From Chryseosolibacter histidinae (lineage in GTDB: Bacteria > Bacteroidota > Bacteroidia > Cytophagales > Cyclobacteriaceae), in contig NZ_JAHESF010000001.1 in assembly GCF_018598225.1 (NCBI RefSeq), positions 124,001 to 188,000 on the forward strand: 64,000 nt of DNA, read 5' to 3'. Under the pieces are notes generated by a model that was not told where the DNA came from, searched no databases, and saw nothing but the letters and a program-made list of their open reading frames with translations. Below, piece by piece: positions 35,701 to 45,118 of this stretch. Each line of letters starts with the position of its first letter. Position 1 is the stretch's first letter. The position numbers were made by a program, and so were the translations under genes.

Positions 35701-36851
35701 GCGTCGTTGTAGCCTCCACGTTAGAAGCTCAGAAGGTCTTTTCAAAAGCAGTCCGGAATTCCAGCAACCAGTTGATCGATTCAAGTTATTTTGTAAGAAG
35801 CGTGCAGTCAAACGAGGTGGCAGACGGGTTGCAGACTTCGCGGCAAAGTGTATTTGATGCCGAGACCGGCCTGCTGAAACAAAGTATTCAGAACAATTCA
35901 AAAGGAGAGGGTGTTGTCGCGGAGTCGATCATTACATACCTGAAGTACTGGTGGGAAGCATATGATATCAACCGCGCGAAGAATATACTATCGCCGGTAA
36001 TCCAGTCGAAGGTGGTTCGGAATGGCTCAGCGGTGAGCAGTTCGGCGGTGCGCTGGAAATACCATGCTGCCGAACAGCGATACTTCCCCGAAGAAAGTTA
36101 TGTGTGGCTGAAAAATGGAAGCCCCGATTTCATCGCGTGGAATAACAATGATATACCATCTGGTGACTGGTCACTCAACGGCCTGATCACCAGGCTCGAT
36201 GTAACGGATGGAACAGTGCTGGAGATGCGCTCCGCCGCACAGGTGGTGAGCAGCTCGATCTTCGACGAATCGAAATTGAATGTGCTCGCCAGCGCCTCGT
36301 ATGCCTCGTACGATCAGATCGCCTATACCGGATTTGATGATCCCTCGGAAGGCAACTGGCAATACAATGAAGCGTTGTTTACAACGGCGTCGCCATTTGC
36401 CGGGGCGCGCTCTTTTGCGTCTACGGTGGTGAGTGATCCTAACTTCAACTACATCTCCAGGACGGTACCGGCCGGAAAATACGAAGTAAGCTACTGGATG
36501 AAGACGGCTTCGGTTACTATCGAGGTCACCAATGGCACGGTGCTCTCGTCGCAGCAGATCGAGCAGCGCAACGGCTGGACCCTGGTGCGTGGCGTTGTAG
36601 ACGCTTCCGCCGGCGCCACCGTGACCGTCAAGGTGCCGGTCTCCGGACTGCTGGACGAGCTGCGGCTCAAACCCCTGGATGCCCAGATGACCACCTACGT
36701 ATACGATGCAGTGGGCAACCTGCTCCGCCAAACGGACACCAACCTGCGCACATCGCATTACGAGTATGATGGTCAGTACAGGCAGGTAACGGTCCGCGAT
36801 CACGAGGGCCGCATCACCAGGACCATGGCATATCATTTCAGAAATCAATAG
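32763..36851 (+). CDS. Secreted SpvB/RHS-like protein, first half of a split RHS pair
   Basis: 1362 residues. The start at 32763 opens a signal peptide ending SLYAQ; the frame continues 132 bases upstream without one. Residues about 35-110 (SLTGKNGPDVTVTFQYNS, then LGMGWTISQPRIVSD) match the opening of SpvB and Tc-toxin B proteins, which start the RHS shell. A long beta-rich middle follows, then a carbohydrate-binding-like jelly roll (about 1180-1300) and two terminal YD repeats (TYVYDAVGNLLRQTDTN, HYEYDGQYRQV). There is no RHS core-associated hyperconserved end here; it is in the next gene, 24 bases downstream. Probably surface or secreted, partner of the following protein. Confidence 0.85.
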   Translation: MRRLILGIGMIMAVCQSHVSLYAQGSQASDGGTFSLNTRNISALQNSVNLVSGQVAFPLTVASLTGKNGPDVTVTFQYNSAPVGQQAKLKNLFAPTGILGMGWTISQPRIVSDHKQTGTRHDDTFYLIEGEVSNPLICISHTASLSKYVLKNFSPWTIEYYPADEKWLVKHEDGSVYAYGDKNTTQNAVQWAVKWGNWVGNSTQPQNQEQMAFVWNLSSITNMYGDQVLFQYEHVDEYVANGTPSSTEKQHTKASYMKKITNATGQFVEFEYAEKTSQEFKDPHTERSEPDGYQEKFETRYLTKLNTKTKDGALIYSVECTYDFVGEDDAVKRVLTKVQKRFPGNDTQPATVFDYFVDGASKGYLKSVHNSLGAHIDYYYETITIADSDRSLGIVAPSGFGQPKIYADNDYVVITWRKLKADGSVDSGRQPVKIFAYYWDGRWMGEELWQTPAVANSDYDRCAILLSPRHFIYRIYESQFSTQQMYIARKKTLYTGAGQWATLHWPHGAGGGDPNLTGNIMSGDNYVAYSMRTLAEIRTAVWKDEQWVEHRLPISDGGSTELYVAGGLNYMLIHNDKGGAFDVIHMFYLDEERQWRQTTLPSSVSFSSDGDNNYRNFWYASNSFLVALPQYNHEYLYNWDENYSNFTKVDVLGYWQDDAYVYITNNSQMAIAESGGGGISARFDGANWLVKGPYSNYYFRHIGVGEDFFVRDRDARSNPREVYLSTFNVNTRSWNADIQYIDNRNGSLNGNNGILLKSGGNLIGMKDGWIYQRDTDGSWDYLDKIYLQGVPFAEIEWVSGYSTQITPNFIVYEYTTTQYGGASGIYIAYLENKQIVGQTKYPSHTVKSFQGNISATTVGAFLGTNAVVLKRVVDGASSGNLDTHIVRHVTWTDGNQLLETFYNYEKGKAQPGGNIAHYNKVTVVPGSNSLTVTPYGKTVHYFYNGLPEDQLLVSPSYHNPARVQLLTGAPYRIETVNATGVVVASTLEAQKVFSKAVRNSSNQLIDSSYFVRSVQSNEVADGLQTSRQSVFDAETGLLKQSIQNNSKGEGVVAESIITYLKYWWEAYDINRAKNILSPVIQSKVVRNGSAVSSSAVRWKYHAAEQRYFPEESYVWLKNGSPDFIAWNNNDIPSGDWSLNGLITRLDVTDGTVLEMRSAAQVVSSSIFDESKLNVLASASYASYDQIAYTGFDDPSEGNWQYNEALFTTASPFAGARSFASTVVSDPNFNYISRTVPAGKYEVSYWMKTASVTIEVTNGTVLSSQQIEQRNGWTLVRGVVDASAGATVTVKVPVSGLLDELRLKPLDAQMTTYVYDAVGNLLRQTDTNLRTSHYEYDGQYRQVTVRDHEGRITRTMAYHFRNQ

Positions 36852-36875
36852 AACCAACCAAGACCCAGTTCTACT

Positions 36876-39800
36876 ATGAAATTTAACATCCTCACCTTCA
36901 TCCTGGCAGCGGGCTTTGCGTTTTCAGCAAGGGCACAGATGACACTTTTGGAAAATCCCGACCCGGCAGTAACACCTGCAGAAGTTGTTGAACCCGTCAA
37001 AAAAGGAAAGACTGCAGCAACATCCGGGCTTGTAACAACGCTGGCGCTGACACCACCGGCGCCAGGCACGTACAACTTATACTCTGATTCACTTGCGCTG
37101 GTTGATTTGTACAATGCAGCGAATGGACCGGGGTGGCTGCGCAAAACCAACTGGATGGTTGGTAAAGTGAATACCTGGCAAGGTGTTACCGTTTCGGGAA
37201 GCCGTGTAACGCAACTGCTGCTGCATGCCAACCAGTTGCAAGGCACTATCCCGAGCTCTATCGGTGATCTTACGGCACTTACCCGGCTTCACCTGCAAAC
37301 GAACCAGCTCTCCGGCGGCATACCGTACAGCGTAGGGAATCTCACCGGGCTCACGCAGCTTTTTCTCTTTGACAATCCATTGGGGGGAGAGATCCCCGCA
37401 AGTCTCGGCAATCTCATCAACCTTACACACCTGTACATTTACAGGAACAACCTCTCAGGAAGCATACCCTCTACGTTGGGCAATCTCACCAAGCTGCAGA
37501 TCCTGGCTTTCCACCAGAACGACCTGACGGGGAACTTCGACTGGCTGGGCCAGCTTAATCAGATAGTGGAATTCTACTTCTACAGTAACCCCAATCTTAC
37601 CTGCACCATTCCTGAAAACATAGGTAACCTCACCAAGATGACCAAACTGCTCGGTGGGGGATGGTTAGGTGACCGCGTCTACGAAAAACAAAAGATATAT
37701 GGTCCGATCCCTGCATCCATCGGAAGCTGCATCAAGCTTCAATATATTTTCCTGGACAACAGCGATCTGGATGGTACGGCGCCCAACACCATCGCGAGCC
37801 TCACCAACCTTGTAGAACTGGCGATCTTCAACAACGCAAATCTTACGGGAAATATCAGCACGATGGTAGCGGGGTTGACCAAGCTGCAATACGTTTATAC
37901 TTTCGGAACGCAGATCGGTGGTGCACCGCCAACCCTTCCCGCCCTTCCCCTCGTTGGATGGGATCTGGGAAAATGCAATGTTCGCGGAGCGTTACCCAAT
38001 CTTTCCGGTGCCACCAACATACAATGGATCGGCGCTGATGGAATGGACATCGGAACGCTGCCGGCCTGGACGACGAGCCTGACGAAATTGTGGTATATCA
38101 ACGCTTCCAACAACAAGCTCACCGAGATGCCGGGCTATTCGGCCCACGTGAACAAGGCGAACCTGGAGATCTATGTGCAGAACAACCAGCTCGACTTCGG
38201 CGACCTCGAACCGAACTACACCGGCCCCGGCACACATCCCTTCAAGGTATTTTCAGCCACAGGCCAGGCGGAGATCGGCACAGAGCAGCAGCTCTACTGG
38301 ACTACGGGCAGCACCGAGTCGCTCACCATTGCAACCAACGGAGCGCACAACCTGTATCAGTGGCAGAAGAAGAATGGTACTGCCTGGGAAGACCTGACGG
38401 GTGAAACGTCGAATACACTGACGTTCGACCCGGTGGGCGCTTCGGCTAACGGTCAATACCGTCTCAAGGTCACCAACCAGTGGGTGACAGGGCTTGAGAT
38501 CTATTCAAAAATAACTACCATCACAGCAACGGGACCGGTGCTGCCGCCCGATGCTGAAAACGTGACCATATGCTCGGGGCAAACGGCTACCCTGACCGCT
38601 ACAGGCACAGGAACGATCTACTGGTACGAAGTAGAGACTGGTGGCGATCCGCTGTCGCCGCAAAGCGAATACACAACGGTGGCACTGACAGCTGATAAAA
38701 CGTACTATGTTCTGCAGGATGTCGGTGGCACGCTCAGCGACCGCCGCCCTGTTACGGTGACCGTGAATCCGTTACCCACTGTCACTGCCAGTGAAGATGT
38801 CGAGGTCTGCGCGGGAGAACCCGCCGCGATCAGTGTGCTGGGTGATGCCGTGCAATACGACTGGGATTTTGGAATGGGCTCGTCACAGGTGCAGGTAGTG
38901 ACCCCCAACGCTACCACTACTTACGCCGTCACGGGTACGGGCGCCAACGGCTGCCAGCAGACAGACGAGGTTACGGTGGTGGTCCATGCGTTGCCCAATG
39001 CTTCGATCGCCCCTTCATCTGTAACGATCTGTGCCGGATCAAGTGCGTCGCTGACAGCTTCCGGTGGCATTATCTACCAATGGTCGCATGGTGCGTCAGG
39101 CAGGGTTGTCAAGGTTACACCCTCCGCTAACACCACGTATACCGTTACCGTTACAAACAGTGCCGGCTGCCATAATACAGCCCAGTCTACGGTGACAGTA
39201 AACGTTACCTGCCCGGCCACACCTGAAGAGTTCAGGGCTGCGGCGATCAGCACCACGGAGATCCGGTTGGCCTGGAGAAATGTTGCCACCAATTATACCG
39301 GGGTCCGCATCGAGCGGAAACTGCCCGCGGGCACATTCCAGGTGATCCAATCGCTGGGTATGGACATTGCTTCATTCACAGACAGCAACCTGCAGCCGAA
39401 CACGCTCTATATCTATCGCATCAAAGCTTTCAACAGCTCGGGAGAGTCAGACCCTTCGCCTGAAGAAGAGGAAAGGACCTTCAGCGTCGACCAGCATTAC
39501 ATCAAGGAAACGGTGGTGCTGAAAGATGAAGTGACGAACCCGGCCGTGGTGCCTACGCTGCCGGTAGGCGAAAGGATCCACACCTGGAACTACCTTGACG
39601 GAGAAACCCGCACCTTGCAGGAGGTGGTGCAGCAGGCGTCACCCGGCGAGAAAGATGAGATCCACCCGCGTATATATGACGCGTTGGGACGAACTCCGAA
39701 GCAGTATTTGCCGTACACCATCAGCGCCACAGCTCCTGGCAGTTTGCGGACAAATGTAGTGGGAGAGCAGGCATCCTTTTACAACGGTACCACCACACCA

Positions 39801-42800
39801 CCCGGGGTGCCGGTTGAAACCACCACTCCGTTCAGCGAGATCGTTTATGAGAACTCACCGCTCGGCAGGATCAAAGAGTCGGGCTCACCCGGCCAGGAAT
39901 GGAAGCTGAGCAACGGCAAAACGATAAAGTCTACGTACGCTGTGAACGGTGCCAGTGAAGTTCTTCTATGGACGGTCAATGGAAACACACTGGAAGCCCA
40001 CCGCTATTACGAGCAGGGTGAGCTGACCAAAAACACGAAGACCAACGAAGAAGGTGTGGAGTCGGTGACCTATACCGACAAAACAGGCAAAACGGTGCTG
40101 CAGAAAAATACGGACACCGGTGGAAACTGGGTGTCGTCATACGTCATTTACGACGGGCAGGGAAATATCCTGTTCCAGATCTCGCCCCTGGCTGCCAGCA
40201 TTGCCGAGCAGCAAGGCGGATTCCCGAAGGTGCTGAGCGAAACCGTGATCAATAACCTGTGTCACCGGTTCGCTTACGACAAGCTCAACAGGCTGGTGGA
40301 GAAGAAGGTGCCTGGCGTGGAGCCCGTGTACCAGGTATATGACCGGTGGGATCGCCTGGTGCTGACGCAGACTGGCAACCAGCGCCCTTCGCAGCAGTGG
40401 ACCTTCACCAAGTATGATTCATGGAACCGTGTGATCATAACCGGGCTCACAACCGATAGCCGGTCGCGTGCCGATATCCAGGCAGCGCTCGAGGGCGAGA
40501 CCCAGCGTTTTGAGTTCACTACCAGCGCAGGCGGTAATGTGGAAGGATATTCTAACCAGACCTACCCGACCACTATTAACGAAGTGTTGTCAGTCATCTA
40601 TTACGACAACTATGACTTTGCGACTACCCAGCTGAACGATGGCCGTTATAATTACGACGACGGTGCGCTCGAGGGCTTGCCTGCGTCTGCACGTACGCTG
40701 GTGCAAGGATTGGCCACCGGTGGCAAGCTCAAAGTATTGGGCACTGCCAACTGGCTCTGGACGGTGACCTACTATGACGAACGGTACAACATTATTCAAA
40801 ACGTGACCGGCAATCACCTTTCCGGTATCGACCGTTCATCGCAGCGCTATGATTTTCCCAACCGGATCACCCATTCCAATTTCATCCATTTTGAAAATGA
40901 CGCCAGGGAGCATATCATCGCCAAACGTTTCCTCTATGATCATGCTGGCCGTTTGTTGCAGACGTTCCACCAGATCGATGGCCAACCGGAAGTGCTGCTT
41001 TCGGAGCTGAGCTATAATGAGTTGGGGCAACTGGTTCAGAAACGTTTCCACACCACAGACGACGGACCCTTGCAGGTGATCGACTTCGAATACAATATCC
41101 GCGGCTGGCTCACGGGTATCAACACCACCACGCCGCAGACGGATGATCCTGCTGACTATTTCAGCGCGTCGCTGGGCTATGAAAGCTCCCTTGGCTCCGG
41201 TAACACAACACGTGCGGATGGTCTTCTCTCAGCGATCCACTGGAAAAGCGACCTGGATCCCAAAAAAGAGTCTTACAACTTCCAATATGACAAGCTGGGG
41301 CGACTGACGCAAGCCAATTATAAGGCGCAGAACGATGTGGGCAACTGGAACGAGAAGATCGACCTCTACTCGGAGAACAACATTTCGTACGACAAGAACG
41401 GCAACATCCAGACCCTTGACAGGTTTGGCGTGGCGGCTGTTGTGGATGGGTACGAGATTGCGGACCGGATCGATGCGCTGAGCTATACTTACCCTACCAA
41501 CAGCAACCAGTTGGGATCTGTGACAGACAATGCCACTAACAATGCCGACGATGGTTTCGGAGACGGAAATACCGGCACCGCGGATTATGAATACGATGCC
41601 AATGGAAATCTTACCAAGGACCTGAACAAAGAGATCGAATCGATCACTTATAACTTGCTGAACCTGCCTGCACAGGTGAACTTTGCCGATGGATCGTATA
41701 TCACCTACCTCTACGATGCCTCCGGTCTCAGGCTGCGGCAGACGCATTACGATGCGGACGATGAACAGGTACTGAAAATCGACTGGAGCGACTGGTTTAA
41801 TTACGTCAATGACACGCTTTCATTCATCAACCACGATGAAGGTCGTTATGCCCTTGACGAAGGCGTGGTTGCCGGCGGAAATTACCAGTACTACCTGGTG
41901 GATCAAACCGGTAGTCCGCGCGTGGTGCTGCAGACGTCCACACCGGTTCATACCAGCGTTGCTACCCTGGAGACATCCAATGCCGGCAGTGAGCAAAACA
42001 AATTCCTTTATTACAATGAAGCGGTGCGTGTGAATTACCCATTGTTTGACCATACAGCACAGGGCGGTACATTCTATTCAACACGGCTGAACGGAACTTC
42101 GAATGAACGGACGGGTCTGGCAAAATCGCTCAGCGTGATGCCGGGTGATACCGTACGCATGGAAGTGTTCGCCAAGTATCTGGATCCGGACCCTGAAACA
42201 TGGTCGCCACCGCTGGCAGACTTCCTGGATGCCATCTCGCAGGGCACTGCGCCGGTGGGATCACTCGTTGACGGTGGTGCCGTCGGAAGTACGGGAGGTG
42301 TGCCCAACTTTTACGCTACGTTCCTGCTGAAGGAAGAAGACCAGGGCAACGTATCACCGAAAGCATATCTGAATTACATCTTGTTTGACCGCAACTTCAA
42401 TGTGGTGGATGGTGGCTTTGTGCGGATGACCGACATCGCCCGTGAAGACGGAACCGGTGTAGACCATGAACGCCTCTTCAGCGAGGTGGTGGTGCAACAG
42501 CCCGGATACATGTACGTGTACCTTTCCAACGAGAACGATACGCCCGTTGAAGTGTATTTTGACGACTTCACCATTGAGCATGCAGAGGGCCCTGTGGTAC
42601 AGATCAACAACTTCTATCCATATGGATTGCTCGCAAGCTCGCATATCCGCGAAGGCGAAGAGTTTTGCAATGAGCTGTTCCAGGGCAAGCAGTTTGACAG
42701 CCTTACGCAGTGGCACGATTTCCAGGCGCGCCAATATGATGCGGCCCTGGGAAGATGGTTTGCTGCCGACCCTGCCAACCAGTTTGCCAATCCTTACCTG

Positions 42801-43805
42801 GCCATGGGCAATAACCCGATCCTCGCTGTTGACCCGAACGGTGAGTGGATCCAGATCGTGATCGGTGCCATTGTGGGCGGTATTACTGGCTACATCTCAG
42901 GGCGTTCGATGGGCATGCGCGGCTGGGAGCTGTTCGGATTCACATTTATGAGCGCGGGCATCGGGGCGATCTCCGGTGGCGTAGGTGCGGCGGTGCAAAC
43001 GTCGATAGGCACGGCAACCTTTGGCAGTTACCTGCTCTCGTATACGGCAGCGGGTATTGTCAGCGGTGCCATCACGGGTGGCTTCACCAGTGCCATGATG
43101 GGTGGCGACTTCTTGCAGGGCGCGGGCAGGGGAGCCATCGTTGGCGGTATCACGGGATTGGTCTCCGGCGCGATCTTCGGAGGCATCAACTATGGCCAGC
43201 AGATCGCAGCTGCAAGACGTGCGCTGATCGCAGCAGGTTATGATCCGAAGGGTGCAGTTGCCATGACCGATCAGGAGCTTCTCAGGTTTGTGCAGGCACA
43301 TCCAGAGCTCAATCAGCTTTACGCCGATGCAGGTAACCCTACGTTGGTAGCAGGCAGAACACCCCAGGACTCACCTTACAATGTGAATCCCAACAGCGGG
43401 CTCTTTGAAGCGCCCAGGCCACAGCTTGTGAACGGCCAGGTCGTGCCCGGCACGCAAAAAGTGGCAGCGCTCACGGTGCAGGGAAATGAAGTGATAGCAG
43501 GTTCCGGCCGTTATACCTCAACCATTTATGTGGCACCTGACCGGTTCACCCGTGCCATCAAGCTGTACATGACCGTTGGCCACGAGATGCATCACGCCAT
43601 GCACTATTACAACGGTGTCTTTGACGTCTGGCTGTCGATGGGTGGTCCGGCTTTTGCGAAACACATGACCGAGACGGCTGCGCACCAGTGGGGCTACCAG
43701 TTAGGAAAAAGCATTGGCAGTGAAGCTGGCCGCAACGCCACCCAATTCAGGTTGCATAATAATGCGTTACCGAAAATCCACCGGCTGCAGTTGAGATTCC
43801 GGTAA
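36876..43805 (+). CDS. Secreted LRR-Ig-FN3-RHS polymorphic toxin with putative HExxH metallopeptidase tip
   Basis: 2309 residues. In order: signal peptide (1-21); plant-type leucine-rich repeats (about 70-415, units like LTRLHLQTNQLSGGIPYSVGN); Ig/PKD-like CHU_C-type modules (about 440-770); one FN3 (about 775-865); a DUF6443-like entry domain (about 870-1000, with YDALGRTPKQYLPY); YD/RHS repeats (1000-1945); and the RHS core ending ARQYDAALGRWFAADPANQF and MGNNPILAVDPNGE (about 1950-1991). After this conserved boundary comes a Gly-rich hydrophobic stretch (1995-2110) and a variable tail with HEMHH at 2236-2240, a zinc-metallopeptidase-type HExxH. This layout is that of a polymorphic toxin. 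The LRR and Ig modules suggest cell-surface display. Confidence 0.88.
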   Translation: MKFNILTFILAAGFAFSARAQMTLLENPDPAVTPAEVVEPVKKGKTAATSGLVTTLALTPPAPGTYNLYSDSLALVDLYNAANGPGWLRKTNWMVGKVNTWQGVTVSGSRVTQLLLHANQLQGTIPSSIGDLTALTRLHLQTNQLSGGIPYSVGNLTGLTQLFLFDNPLGGEIPASLGNLINLTHLYIYRNNLSGSIPSTLGNLTKLQILAFHQNDLTGNFDWLGQLNQIVEFYFYSNPNLTCTIPENIGNLTKMTKLLGGGWLGDRVYEKQKIYGPIPASIGSCIKLQYIFLDNSDLDGTAPNTIASLTNLVELAIFNNANLTGNISTMVAGLTKLQYVYTFGTQIGGAPPTLPALPLVGWDLGKCNVRGALPNLSGATNIQWIGADGMDIGTLPAWTTSLTKLWYINASNNKLTEMPGYSAHVNKANLEIYVQNNQLDFGDLEPNYTGPGTHPFKVFSATGQAEIGTEQQLYWTTGSTESLTIATNGAHNLYQWQKKNGTAWEDLTGETSNTLTFDPVGASANGQYRLKVTNQWVTGLEIYSKITTITATGPVLPPDAENVTICSGQTATLTATGTGTIYWYEVETGGDPLSPQSEYTTVALTADKTYYVLQDVGGTLSDRRPVTVTVNPLPTVTASEDVEVCAGEPAAISVLGDAVQYDWDFGMGSSQVQVVTPNATTTYAVTGTGANGCQQTDEVTVVVHALPNASIAPSSVTICAGSSASLTASGGIIYQWSHGASGRVVKVTPSANTTYTVTVTNSAGCHNTAQSTVTVNVTCPATPEEFRAAAISTTEIRLAWRNVATNYTGVRIERKLPAGTFQVIQSLGMDIASFTDSNLQPNTLYIYRIKAFNSSGESDPSPEEEERTFSVDQHYIKETVVLKDEVTNPAVVPTLPVGERIHTWNYLDGETRTLQEVVQQASPGEKDEIHPRIYDALGRTPKQYLPYTISATAPGSLRTNVVGEQASFYNGTTTPPGVPVETTTPFSEIVYENSPLGRIKESGSPGQEWKLSNGKTIKSTYAVNGASEVLLWTVNGNTLEAHRYYEQGELTKNTKTNEEGVESVTYTDKTGKTVLQKNTDTGGNWVSSYVIYDGQGNILFQISPLAASIAEQQGGFPKVLSETVINNLCHRFAYDKLNRLVEKKVPGVEPVYQVYDRWDRLVLTQTGNQRPSQQWTFTKYDSWNRVIITGLTTDSRSRADIQAALEGETQRFEFTTSAGGNVEGYSNQTYPTTINEVLSVIYYDNYDFATTQLNDGRYNYDDGALEGLPASARTLVQGLATGGKLKVLGTANWLWTVTYYDERYNIIQNVTGNHLSGIDRSSQRYDFPNRITHSNFIHFENDAREHIIAKRFLYDHAGRLLQTFHQIDGQPEVLLSELSYNELGQLVQKRFHTTDDGPLQVIDFEYNIRGWLTGINTTTPQTDDPADYFSASLGYESSLGSGNTTRADGLLSAIHWKSDLDPKKESYNFQYDKLGRLTQANYKAQNDVGNWNEKIDLYSENNISYDKNGNIQTLDRFGVAAVVDGYEIADRIDALSYTYPTNSNQLGSVTDNATNNADDGFGDGNTGTADYEYDANGNLTKDLNKEIESITYNLLNLPAQVNFADGSYITYLYDASGLRLRQTHYDADDEQVLKIDWSDWFNYVNDTLSFINHDEGRYALDEGVVAGGNYQYYLVDQTGSPRVVLQTSTPVHTSVATLETSNAGSEQNKFLYYNEAVRVNYPLFDHTAQGGTFYSTRLNGTSNERTGLAKSLSVMPGDTVRMEVFAKYLDPDPETWSPPLADFLDAISQGTAPVGSLVDGGAVGSTGGVPNFYATFLLKEEDQGNVSPKAYLNYILFDRNFNVVDGGFVRMTDIAREDGTGVDHERLFSEVVVQQPGYMYVYLSNENDTPVEVYFDDFTIEHAEGPVVQINNFYPYGLLASSHIREGEEFCNELFQGKQFDSLTQWHDFQARQYDAALGRWFAADPANQFANPYLAMGNNPILAVDPNGEWIQIVIGAIVGGITGYISGRSMGMRGWELFGFTFMSAGIGAISGGVGAAVQTSIGTATFGSYLLSYTAAGIVSGAITGGFTSAMMGGDFLQGAGRGAIVGGITGLVSGAIFGGINYGQQIAAARRALIAAGYDPKGAVAMTDQELLRFVQAHPELNQLYADAGNPTLVAGRTPQDSPYNVNPNSGLFEAPRPQLVNGQVVPGTQKVAALTVQGNEVIAGSGRYTSTIYVAPDRFTRAIKLYMTVGHEMHHAMHYYNGVFDVWLSMGGPAFAKHMTETAAHQWGYQLGKSIGSEAGRNATQFRLHNNALPKIHRLQLRFR

Positions 43806-43825
43806 GCCATCGTTACCTTCGTTGA

Positions 43826-44320
43826 ATGAGAATACGAACGTTTTTGTCGATAGCTTTGATTGTGATATCAGGAACCGGCTTTTCGCAGGTTCCTGATTCC
43901 CTTTCTGCTGTTTACAGCGTCATCAATGCAGTTTTTCCCGCAGCATCCAAAACAAAACTTCTGGATACACCGCTGGCGTTCTCGCGGCTCAATGAAGACC
44001 TGCTCCAGGAACTGGTAAAACTTAACAAGATCTCAGGCGAGGAGAAAGCATTTATCCTCCGGCAAACACAACAAACCCCTTTCAAAAAATGGGATGAGGC
44101 CCGTTTACCAGGCGTAAAAACATTCCGGCTTTCGCCTTCAGGCAGTTATTCAACGGGTAGCTATGGCGTTGCCGTGCCCGTCTTCTCCAGGAACGGAAAG
44201 CTTGCTATCATCTATGTTCACTACCTGGCATCTGACATGGTGCACACCCAGATCCTTGTTTATGAGCTCGTGAACGGGAAATGGCAATACACCCAATCCT
44301 TGCTGTCTGAGATGAGCTGA
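43826..44320 (+). CDS. Small exported protein, candidate immunity protein of the RHS toxin
   Basis: 164 residues, family not recognised. A clear signal peptide (MRIRTFLSIALIVISGTGFS) is followed by a helical part (25-75) and a beta-rich C-terminal half (LPGVKTFRLSPSG, VAVPVFSRNGKLAIIYVHY, ILVYELVNGKWQYTQ). It starts 20 bases after the RHS toxin stop and ends the operon, just before a hairpin. Position and small size fit a cognate immunity protein, and export would suit a toxin acting outside the cytoplasm; there is no sequence-based proof. Confidence 0.6.
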   Translation: MRIRTFLSIALIVISGTGFSQVPDSLSAVYSVINAVFPAASKTKLLDTPLAFSRLNEDLLQELVKLNKISGEEKAFILRQTQQTPFKKWDEARLPGVKTFRLSPSGSYSTGSYGVAVPVFSRNGKLAIIYVHYLASDMVHTQILVYELVNGKWQYTQSLLSEMS

Positions 44321-44330
44321 CCGTGTGCAG

Positions 44331-44356
44331 TGAAAGTGCGTGGGGCGGCACTTTCA
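44331..44356 (+). terminator. Hairpin closing the RHS operon
   Basis: TGAAAGTGC (44331-44339) and GCACTTTCA (44348-44356) form a perfect 9-base stem with an 8-base loop, then TTTAATG. It lies 10 bases after the last gene of the RHS operon and can serve the convergent lipoprotein gene too. Confidence 0.7.
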
Positions 44357-44370
44357 TTTAATGCAGTGTA

Positions 44371-44931
44371 TTATAACGGACAGCACGGTGCAACGATGGC
44401 ATAGGGATGGCAGGATGTGCCTGCTTTCAGCCATGCCGTTGATGTAACAAAATTTCCTATGAGCTTATCCAATTCGAAAACGATCTTGTAGGATGAGGCG
44501 CTGGGTAGGTTGTCGAACTTCACAAAGTTGGTGGTGACAGACTGGATGTCGCAGCCGTTTCTTCCGTTGGAGCTTTCCAGTGTCGCTGGCTTACCATTCA
44601 CGGTTGCCCATACGATATTGTTGATGGTGGAGCTGTTCAGTCCGCAGTTCTGTAAGTTGATCGAGAAGTTGCTGAGATCTTTGGCACCTTCACATTTCGT
44701 GATGCAATAGGTCCAGATCTTTCCATTTACCGTAACAGTTATTTTGTAGTCACCGGGATAGCTCGCCGATTTGGCATTGGGGTTGTCGGCTTCAAGGCTA
44801 CGGCCGCTTGCAGTAAACGGCTGTTCAGGTGAAACCTCGTCCTGATGGATACATCCGGTAACCCATAAGAATACCAGCACAAGAACAGGAAGCGCACGAT
44901 GTGGGGTCGCGATGTTTAAAAATAATCTCAT
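44371..44931 (-). CDS. Lipoprotein of unknown function, cysteine-containing
   Basis: 186 residues. The lipoprotein signal ends LWVTGC with C27 lipidated. The mature part is beta-rich (DYKITVTVNGKIWTYCITKC, ASSYKIVFELDKLIGNFV) with seven or so cysteines that could form disulfides outside the cytoplasm, ending in CCPL. I do not recognise a family. It is convergent with the RHS operon, sharing the hairpin between them, and has no partner. Confidence 0.7.
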   Translation of the reverse strand: MRLFLNIATPHRALPVLVLVFLWVTGCIHQDEVSPEQPFTASGRSLEADNPNAKSASYPGDYKITVTVNGKIWTYCITKCEGAKDLSNFSINLQNCGLNSSTINNIVWATVNGKPATLESSNGRNGCDIQSVTTNFVKFDNLPSASSYKIVFELDKLIGNFVTSTAWLKAGTSCHPYAIVAPCCPL

Positions 44932-45118
44932 AACGTGTTTGTTTTATTATGGTGTGAATTTCACGGTAAACGCCACGCTGATCAATTATTTCGGTAAGAC
45001 TGTTCTACGGTATTTTAAAAACATCCATCATCGATTTCTGTCATTGACGCCTTGATCCATACAGCATCAGAAAAATAATGCAGGCATGACTGGCGCTGAT
45101 CGGCTTGATATGCACACT

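Noticed and set aside
42605-43805. T9SS sorting domain at the end of the RHS toxin
   Set aside because: The C-terminus has none of the usual PNP/strand/KxxxK-like pattern seen in the giant protein; the end is a variable toxin-like domain.
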